DNA of 11,070 bases, taken from NCBI GenBank assembly GCA_946480655.1, contig CAMLKN010000059.1, positions 1-11,070 on the forward strand, in the 5' to 3' direction. The position numbers and the translations under genes are program-made. Positions 6,554-11,070 of the stretch are shown here, piece by piece. The notes under the pieces are model-generated. The model was not told the DNA's origin and searched no databases. It saw only the letters and a list, made by a program, of their open reading frames with translations. Position 1 is the first letter of the stretch. Every line of letters starts with the position of its first letter. This DNA is from an uncultured Devosia sp. (GTDB lineage: Bacteria > Pseudomonadota > Alphaproteobacteria > Rhizobiales > Devosiaceae).

Positions 6554-7072
6554 ATGACCGATCACGCCGCCGCCCGCCCCTATCTGCCCGACCCTGCCAC
6601 GGCCCCCGAGCTGTTCGACGGCCTGTTGACGCGTCGGGTCATGGCTTACCTCATCGACGTGGTGCTGATCAGCATGCTCGTGGTGGCCATCACCATCGTG
6701 GGCGCCATCCTCGGCTTTTTCACCTTTGGCCTCGCCTGGATCTCGCTGGTCTTTGCCGTGCCGCTGGCGGTCATCGCCTATTATTCGGTGACGCTGGGCT
6801 CGCATAGACGCGCAACGGTCGGCATGCAGATGATGGACATCGTGCTGACGCCGACCCGCGGCCAGCCCCTCGACGGCTGGATGGCCATGCTGCACGCGCT
6901 GGTCTTCTGGATCACCATCTGGATCTGCTGGCCGGTGACCTTGCTGTTTGCACTGTTCACGCCACGCCGGCAAATGATTCATGACCTGATCATGGGTACG
7001 CTGATGGTTCGCCGCTCCCCCATGATGCGCCACTGGCAGCGCGTGAACATGGCGGATCAATACAACGTTTGA
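6554..7072 (+). CDS. RDD-family integral membrane protein
   Basis: Membrane protein of 172 residues. RDD proteins carry conserved R and two D residues: here RRVMAYLID (R27, R28, D35) begins the first helix, and RRQMIHDLIMGTLMVRR near the C-terminus carries the second aspartate. Helices are predicted at about 30-52, 56-78 and 108-132. Biochemical role is unclear; some RDD proteins act as sodium-proton antiporters, but this cannot be assumed. The ATG at 6554 gives the MTD start seen in related proteins, although no strong ribosome site is visible; an in-frame TTG at 6494 would add 20 unlikely residues. It is followed by bpt in the same direction after 60 bases, a Hyphomicrobiales gene order as I recall it. 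Confidence 0.88.
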   Translation: MTDHAAARPYLPDPATAPELFDGLLTRRVMAYLIDVVLISMLVVAITIVGAILGFFTFGLAWISLVFAVPLAVIAYYSVTLGSHRRATVGMQMMDIVLTPTRGQPLDGWMAMLHALVFWITIWICWPVTLLFALFTPRRQMIHDLIMGTLMVRRSPMMRHWQRVNMADQYNV

Positions 7073-7076
7073 GGCG

Positions 7077-7105
7077 TTGTGGGCTGGGCGGGCGCGCGCT
7101 AAACT
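7077..7105 (+). promoter_or_regulatory. Candidate promoter of bpt
   Basis: TTGTGG (7077-7082), a 17-base GC-rich spacer and TAAACT (7100-7105) lie in the short gap before bpt, placing transcription start about 20 bases before the ATG. It suggests bpt can be expressed independently of the RDD gene. Confidence 0.35.
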
Positions 7106-7132
7106 CGCCCGATACGCAGCAACGGGTCTTCT

Positions 7133-7864
7133 ATGACCGACCAGACGCCCGAAACCACCCAGCTTTTCCTGACGGCGGCCATGCCGTGCCCCTACCTGCC
7201 GGGCAAGATGGAACGCAAGCTGTTCACGCATCTGAGCGGACGCCGCGCCTCGATGCTGCACCAGCTGCTGAGTGACAACGGGTTTCGCCGCAGCCAGAAC
7301 CTGATCTACCGGCCGGCCTGCGAGGGGTGCAATTCCTGCCAGTCGGTCCGCATCGTGACGCGCGAGTTTACGACCAACAAGCGCTTCCGCCGCGTCAAGC
7401 GCGCCAATCTCGACATTGTCGTAACCGTACAGCCGACCGTGGCGACCATGGAGCAGTACGAGCTGTTCAAGCGCTATCTCGACGCCCGGCATGCGGGCGG
7501 CGGCATGACGCAGATGAGCTACCAGGACTATGAATACATGGTCGAGGATACGCCGGTACAATCGGTGCTGGTGGAGTATCGCCTGACCGATCTGACGGAC
7601 AATCCGCTGGTCGCCGTGGCCCTGACCGATGTGATGCCCGACGGGCTCTCCATGGTCTATTCCTTCTACGACCCGGACCTGACGCATCGCAGTATCGGCA
7701 CATTCCTGATCCTCGATCACATCGAGCAGGTGCGCTCGGCCGGCCTGGACTATGTCTATCTCGGCTATTGGGTGAAGGACTCCCCCAAGATGGCCTACAA
7801 GGGCGATTATCGCCCGCTCGAGGTGCAGCGCGGCTCGCTGGGCTGGACGCGGCTGGAAGGCTGA
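7133..7864 (+). CDS. bpt: Aspartate/glutamate leucyltransferase (arginyltransferase family, Bpt type)
   Basis: Enzyme that transfers an amino acid, leucine in characterised Bpt proteins, from aminoacyl-tRNA to N-terminal Asp or Glu, marking proteins for ClpS/ClpAP degradation. The 243-residue protein is full length. Family motifs in order: CPYLPGKMERKLFT (residues 19-32), IYRPACEGCNSCQSVRI (58-74) with C63, C66 and C69, and in the C-terminal GNAT-like domain MVYSFYDP and YVYLGYWVKDSPKMAYKGDY. Alphaproteobacterial members are usually assigned to the Bpt subfamily; automatic annotation often reads only 'arginyltransferase'. The ATG at 7133 gives the common MT(D/E) start; the ribosome site is weak. 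A candidate promoter lies in the gap to the RDD gene. The stop is 4 bases from the convergent stop of the Dabb gene. Confidence 0.95.
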   Translation: MTDQTPETTQLFLTAAMPCPYLPGKMERKLFTHLSGRRASMLHQLLSDNGFRRSQNLIYRPACEGCNSCQSVRIVTREFTTNKRFRRVKRANLDIVVTVQPTVATMEQYELFKRYLDARHAGGGMTQMSYQDYEYMVEDTPVQSVLVEYRLTDLTDNPLVAVALTDVMPDGLSMVYSFYDPDLTHRSIGTFLILDHIEQVRSAGLDYVYLGYWVKDSPKMAYKGDYRPLEVQRGSLGWTRLEG

Positions 7865-7868
7865 GGCC

Positions 7869-8177
7869 CTATACTGCGAGATCGAAGACGACGAGACCCT
7901 CGATCCCGCCATCGAGGGCTGCGACGAGACGGGCTCCGGCGGCCTGGTGTGCGGGATGGACCAGATAGGCATCGCGCGCCGCCTCGTCCACAAAATCCAT
8001 GGTAAAGCCATCGGCAAAACCCTTGTGCAGCCCCTCGGGGGACACGTTGGGACCATAGCTCGCGCCGAGGAAGCCGGGCACAAGTTCACGCAGAGATTCA
8101 AGTTCGGCGTAGATGGCTCGCTTCTCGTCCGTGGTGATCTCAGGGCGGAAACGGACAAGGACGTTGTGGCGGATCAT
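7869..8177 (-). CDS. Dabb-family (stress-responsive alpha/beta barrel) protein
   Basis: Small protein of 102 residues matching the Dabb domain: IRHNVLVRFRPEITTDEKRA at the N-terminus, the central SYGPNVSPEGLHKGFADGFT, and a HPAHQAAGARLVAALDG helix before the final GLVVFDL strand. Dabb proteins are dimeric ferredoxin-like barrels; some are stress-induced, some act as cyclases, and most bacterial copies are uncharacterised. The ATG at 8175-8177 is supported by AAGGAG with a 7-base spacer; upstream extension to 8240 would add residues unlike the family. It is convergent with bpt with 4 bases between the stops. Upstream lies the repeat region at 8220-8357, with no clear promoter. Confidence 0.9.
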   Translation of the reverse strand: MIRHNVLVRFRPEITTDEKRAIYAELESLRELVPGFLGASYGPNVSPEGLHKGFADGFTMDFVDEAARDAYLVHPAHQAAGARLVAALDGGIEGLVVFDLAV

Positions 8178-8219
8178 GCGGCGCTCCTTCTTGGGAACGA
8201 GCGCGTGGAAGCGCTGACA

Positions 8220-8357
8220 CCCCCACCCTGCTCGATTCAACGGACTTAGCGAAGGCTAAGTCCTATCTCGCTTCCCTCCCCACAAGGGGGTTGCGATGAA
8301 CATTTGTGCCTCGGCCCTTCGCCTCCCTCCCCTTGAGGGGGAGGGAATGAGGGTGGG
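8220..8357. repeat. Paired palindromic intergenic repeat, units facing outward
   Basis: Two related units sit in inverted orientation between the Dabb and parC genes. Each combines a C-rich/G-rich hairpin (A), an optional second hairpin (B) and a G-rich end (G). Left unit, on the minus strand: A at 8273-8290 (CCCC, ACAA, GGGG), B at 8242-8263 (GGACTTAGC, GAAG, GCTAAGTCC, a perfect 9-bp stem) and G at 8220-8229. Right unit, on the plus strand: A at 8324-8346 (TCCCTCCCC, TTGA, then the complement with one extra G) and G at 8350-8357, no B. The outer ends CCCACCCT and AGGGTGGG are exact inverse complements. No coding frame is evident in this stretch. Confidence 0.75.
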
Positions 8358-8407
8358 ATGATGCCAGCACCCCCGGCCTGTGGGAAATCCCGAGTCTCCA
8401 GAATCCC

Positions 8408-10711
8408 TTATCCGATGAACTTGTTGTTTCGCGGGAAGCCGGTCGGCGGCTGGCGGCCGGCGGTGGCGCGGTCGCCGAGCCAGTCGGTCAGTTCCTCGGT
8501 GGGCTTGGAGTAGGTGCGGCCGGAGCTGTCGGTCCAGGTGAGGCCGTCGGCGGCGTAGAAGGTCTTGATGTCGGAAATGCCGCCATCCTTGTAGCGCTGC
8601 AGGCGCACGCCCTTGCCGCGGCTCATCGAGGCGAGCTGAGCGAGCGGGAAGACCAGGAGCTTGCGATTTTCGCCGATGACCGCGACCCGGTCCCCTTCGC
8701 AGGGCACAATCAACCGTGCCTCTTCCGGCAGCGAGACATTGAGGATCTGCTTGCCCTTGCGGGTATTGGCGACAAGATCGTCCTCGGGAACGATGAAGCC
8801 GTAGCCGGCCGACGAGGCGATGATGCGCTGCTTGCCGGGGCGATAGATGAAGAGGTCGACAATGTCCTGCCCCTCTTCGATATCCACCATGATGCGTACC
8901 GGTTCGCCCTGGCCGCGACCGCCGGGGAGCTTGTCCGCGCCCAGGGTATAGACCTTGCCGCCCGTGGTCAGCATCAGCAGCTTGTCGGTCGTCTCACACT
9001 TGATGGCAAGCTTCAGGCGGTCCCCCGTCTTGAAGCCCTTTTCGTCGTTGACCTCGACGGCATGGCCGCGCGGCGCGCGGATCCAGCCCTTTTCGGAGAG
9101 GATGACGGTGATCGGCTCGCGTTCGATGAAGGCTTCGGTGATCTCGGCAGCATCCGCGGTGGGGGCGTCGCCGTAGACAGTGCGACGTGCGCCGAGCGGA
9201 TGGGGCGTTACACCGTCGGCCTCGAAGAGCGGGTAGGCCTTCTTCAAGGCTTCGACCTGTTTGGCGATCTCGCCCCACTGGCGCTTGTCGGAAGCGAGCA
9301 GCGCTTCGAGCTTGCCCTTCTCCTCGGTAAGGGTCTTGTGCTCCTGGCGCAGCTCGATTTCCTCAAGCTTGCGCAGAGAGCGCAGGCGCATGTTGAGAAT
9401 AGCTTCAGCCTGGTTGTCCGTCAGGTTGAAGGCCGCAATCAGGCTCGCCTTGGCATCGTCCTCCTCGCGGATGATGCGGATCACCTCGTCGAGGTTGAGA
9501 TAGGCGATGATGTAGCCTTCGAGCACTTCAAGGCGATTGGCGATCTGCTCCAGCCGGTGCTGGCTGCGGCGGACGAGCACGACCTTGCGATGGTCAAGCC
9601 AGGCGCGCAGCGTATCGGCCAGGCTCATGACCCGCGGCGTCGTTCCGTGATCAAGCACGTTGAGGTTGAGGCTGAAGCGGACTTCGAGCTCGGTCAGCTT
9701 GAAAAGCTGCTCCATGAGGATGACGGCGTCGACCGTGCCGGCGCGCGGTTCGAGGACGAGGCGAATGTCGTCGGCGCTCTCGTCGCGCACGTCCTTCAAT
9801 AGCGGCAGTTTCTTTGCCAGAAGCAGTTCGGCGATCTTCTCGACGAGCCGCGACTTCTGCACGCCATAGGGGATTTTCGTGACGACGATCTGATAGACGC
9901 CCCTGCCCTTTTCCTCCTTCTCCCAGATGGCGCGATGGCGGAAGGCGCCGCGGCCGGTCTCATAGGACTGGACGATGGAGGAGCGGCTCTCGACCAGCTG
10001 GCCGCCGGTGGGGAAGTCCGGACCGCGGATGAGGTCATCCATGGAGGGTGGAGCCGAGAGGTCGGCGTGGATCAGTTCCTCGGTGGTCGCAGCGGGATTG
10101 TAGATGAGCTTGAGCGCCGCGTTGCAGAGTTCGACGAGGTTATGCGGCGGCACGGAGGTGGCCATGCCCACGGCAATGCCGGTCGAGCCATTGGCCAGCA
10201 GGTTGGGGAAGTTGGACGGGAGCACCATGGGCTCTTCGTCTTCGCCGTCATAGGTCGGCTTGAAGTCGATGGCATTCTCGGTGATGCCTTCGAGCAGGCG
10301 CGTCGCCACATCGGTCATGCGGCTTTCGGTGTAGCGCATGGCCGCCGGGCTATCGCCGTCGATATTGCCGAAGTTGCCCTGGCCGTCGACCAGCGGATAG
10401 CGCAGGGCAAAATCCTGCGCGAGGCGGACCAGCGCGTCGTAGATCGACTGGTCGCCATGAGGGTGGAACTTACCGATGACGTCGCCGACGATACGCGCGG
10501 ACTTCTTGTAGCCCTGGTTGGGATCGAGCCGCAGCAGGCGCATGGCGTGGAGGATGCGGCGATGCACCGGCTTCAGCCCATCGCGGGCGTCAGGCAGAGC
10601 GCGCTGGGTAATGGTCGAGAGGGCATAGCTCAGATACCGCTCTTCAAGCGCCTGCTTGAGGTCGACGATGCGCTGATCATCGGGCGGCGGGAGAGTATCG
10701 GCGTCGGACAT
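8408..10711 (-). CDS. parC: DNA topoisomerase IV subunit A
   Basis: Breaking-rejoining subunit of topoisomerase IV, which works with ParE to unlink replicated chromosomes. The 767-residue protein is full length. The catalytic tyrosine is Y127 in AAMRYTESR. The breakage-reunion domain spans about 25-490, with [19 protein letters not shown] (about 83-101) forming the quinolone-facing helix and [11 protein letters not shown] following. The C-terminal beta-pinwheel (about 520-735) lacks a full GyrA box; only degenerate repeats such as PGGRGQGEP (about 594) and [15 protein letters not shown] (about 697) remain, which separates ParC from GyrA. The C-terminal [13 protein letters not shown] looks like the usual rhizobial ParC end. 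The ATG at 10709-10711 has only a weak GAG upstream. Probable recO lies upstream, co-directional, with a repeat element between. Confidence 0.97.
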   Translation of the reverse strand: MSDADTLPPPDDQRIVDLKQALEERYLSYALSTITQRALPDARDGLKPVHRRILHAMRLLRLDPNQGYKKSARIVGDVIGKFHPHGDQSIYDALVRLAQDFALRYPLVDGQGNFGNIDGDSPAAMRYTESRMTDVATRLLEGITENAIDFKPTYDGEDEEPMVLPSNFPNLLANGSTGIAVGMATSVPPHNLVELCNAALKLIYNPAATTEELIHADLSAPPSMDDLIRGPDFPTGGQLVESRSSIVQSYETGRGAFRHRAIWEKEEKGRGVYQIVVTKIPYGVQKSRLVEKIAELLLAKKLPLLKDVRDESADDIRLVLEPRAGTVDAVILMEQLFKLTELEVRFSLNLNVLDHGTTPRVMSLADTLRAWLDHRKVVLVRRSQHRLEQIANRLEVLEGYIIAYLNLDEVIRIIREEDDAKASLIAAFNLTDNQAEAILNMRLRSLRKLEEIELRQEHKTLTEEKGKLEALLASDKRQWGEIAKQVEALKKAYPLFEADGVTPHPLGARRTVYGDAPTADAAEITEAFIEREPITVILSEKGWIRAPRGHAVEVNDEKGFKTGDRLKLAIKCETTDKLLMLTTGGKVYTLGADKLPGGRGQGEPVRIMVDIEEGQDIVDLFIYRPGKQRIIASSAGYGFIVPEDDLVANTRKGKQILNVSLPEEARLIVPCEGDRVAVIGENRKLLVFPLAQLASMSRGKGVRLQRYKDGGISDIKTFYAADGLTWTDSSGRTYSKPTEELTDWLGDRATAGRQPPTGFPRNNKFIG

Positions 10712-10751
10712 GCGGTGCTCGGTTCAGGAGAACGAATCGGGAAGCAGAGTA

Positions 10752-10765
10752 CAGCCCGAGGGCTG
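10752..10765. other. Perfect short dyad upstream of parC
   Basis: CAGCCC and GGGCTG flank GA, 41 bases upstream of the parC start, between the gene and the repeat element. It could be a small leader hairpin or an operator; no promoter boxes were convincing around it. Confidence 0.25.
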
Positions 10766-10801
10766 AATTGGGCAGGGAACGCCGAGGTTTTGCACGCCTT
10801 C

Positions 10802-10943
10802 CCTTCTCCCCTTGCGGGAGAAGGTGCCCGAAGGGCGGATGAGGGGTCCACGGACTCTCCAGTGCACCGAATGCGCGGAGAGAACCCCTCACCCGGTTTT
10901 TCGCTGAACGCGAAAAACCACCCTCTCCCGCAAGGGGCGAGGG
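10802..10943. repeat. Paired palindromic intergenic repeat, units facing inward
   Basis: Two units of the same A-B-G design as at 8220-8357 but in the opposite arrangement, A outermost and G towards the centre. Left, plus strand: A at 10802-10824 (CCTTCTCCC, CTTGC, GGGAGAAGG, perfect 9-bp stem), B at 10826-10836 (GCCC, GAA, GGGC), G at 10838-10847 (GATGAGGGGT). Right, minus strand: A at 10921-10943, B at 10895-10919 (GGTTTTTCGC, TGAAC, GCGAAAAACC, perfect 10-bp stem), G at 10884-10894. The core holds CTCTCC (10855-10860) and GGAGAG (10877-10882), so the whole element can fold on itself. It fills most of the gap between recO and parC. Confidence 0.8.
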
Positions 10944-10968
10944 GTAGCAGGTGGACGTGGACAGTTCC

Positions 10969-11070
10969 CTATCCGGGCGTCAAAAGCTCGACCAACTTCT
11001 CGCGCGTGGGCGGTGGATCGAGCTGGCGGGCGGACCAGACATGCATGTGGAGGAAATGGCCGGTGAGGCG
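10969..11070 (-). CDS. recO: Probable DNA repair protein RecO, C-terminal fragment
   Basis: The last 33 residues of a minus-strand gene that enters from the right edge and ends at TAG (10971-10969). The fragment reads RLTGHFLHMHVW, then QLDPPPTREKLVELLTPG, like the C-terminal helix of alphaproteobacterial RecO (LTG-F-L, a short linker, then P-x-R-x-x-L-V-x-L-L). RecO helps load RecA onto SSB-coated single-stranded DNA in RecF-pathway recombinational repair. Gene order supports it, since recO commonly lies upstream of parC in Hyphomicrobiales as I recall. Too little sequence is present to exclude another protein. Confidence 0.7.
   Translation of the reverse strand, partial: RLTGHFLHMHVWSARQLDPPPTREKLVELLTPG

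Noticed and set aside
6464..8158. Very long minus-strand open frame (564 codons) opposite the RDD and bpt genes
   Set aside because: It is antisense to two clearly recognisable proteins, is rich in His, Arg, Ala and Gln with no domain pattern, and results from few stop codons in the complementary frame of GC-rich genes.
9062..9802. Plus-strand open frame of 246 codons inside parC
   Set aside because: Antisense shadow of a full-length, motif-complete ParC.
1..11070. tRNA, rRNA, CRISPR, insertion sequence, phage or toxin-antitoxin content
   Set aside because: No matching structures or proteins were seen. The only repeats are the intergenic palindromes near parC, which lack direct target duplications or a coding frame.

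Overview
The window reads as a chromosomal housekeeping stretch from a GC-rich alphaproteobacterium of the order Hyphomicrobiales (Rhizobiales), plausibly Devosia or a close relative. The evidence is the protein set itself: an LdtR-type MarR regulator next to a YcbB-like L,D-transpeptidase, a DUF6163-like membrane protein beside hemB, an RDD protein followed by a Bpt-type aminoacyl-tRNA-protein transferase, and a RecO tail upstream of parC. Genus is inference; no rRNA or other direct marker is present.

Layout, left to right. (1) 1-1190, minus: Tat-exported L,D-transpeptidase, cut by the left edge. A candidate promoter and a strong inverted repeat lie upstream, then the terminator of the next gene. 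(2) 1456-1965, minus: ldtR, the likely regulator of that transpeptidase. (3) 2176-2583 (minus) and 2714-3466 (plus): a divergent pair, a four-helix membrane protein and an XRE regulator with a MmyB-like sensor domain. (4) 3454-3840 (minus): DUF6163-like membrane protein, tail-overlapping the XRE gene and head-to-head with hemB (3937-4950, plus). (5) 4951-5892 (minus): EamA/DMT transporter whose stop codon abuts the hemB stop. (6) 5997-6428 (minus): thioredoxin 2, divergent from the RDD membrane protein (6554-7072, plus) across a region containing a perfect dyad; bpt (7133-7864, plus) follows. (7) 7869-8177 (minus): a Dabb-domain small protein. (8) 8408-10711 (minus): parC, bordered on both sides by paired palindromic repeat modules (8220-8357 and 10802-10943). 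(9) 10969 to the right edge (minus): the C-terminal 33 residues of a probable RecO.

Functionally this is a mixed neighbourhood: cell-wall 3-3 cross-linking and its regulator, tetrapyrrole synthesis, redox protein repair, N-degron tagging and chromosome decatenation. I see no mobile element, phage gene, toxin-antitoxin, CRISPR, tRNA or rRNA, and no convincing new multi-gene system. The most unusual items are the modular A-B-G repeat units flanking parC, the inverted repeat overlapping the transpeptidase promoter, the dyad between trxC and the RDD gene, and three convergent gene pairs with essentially no intergenic space.
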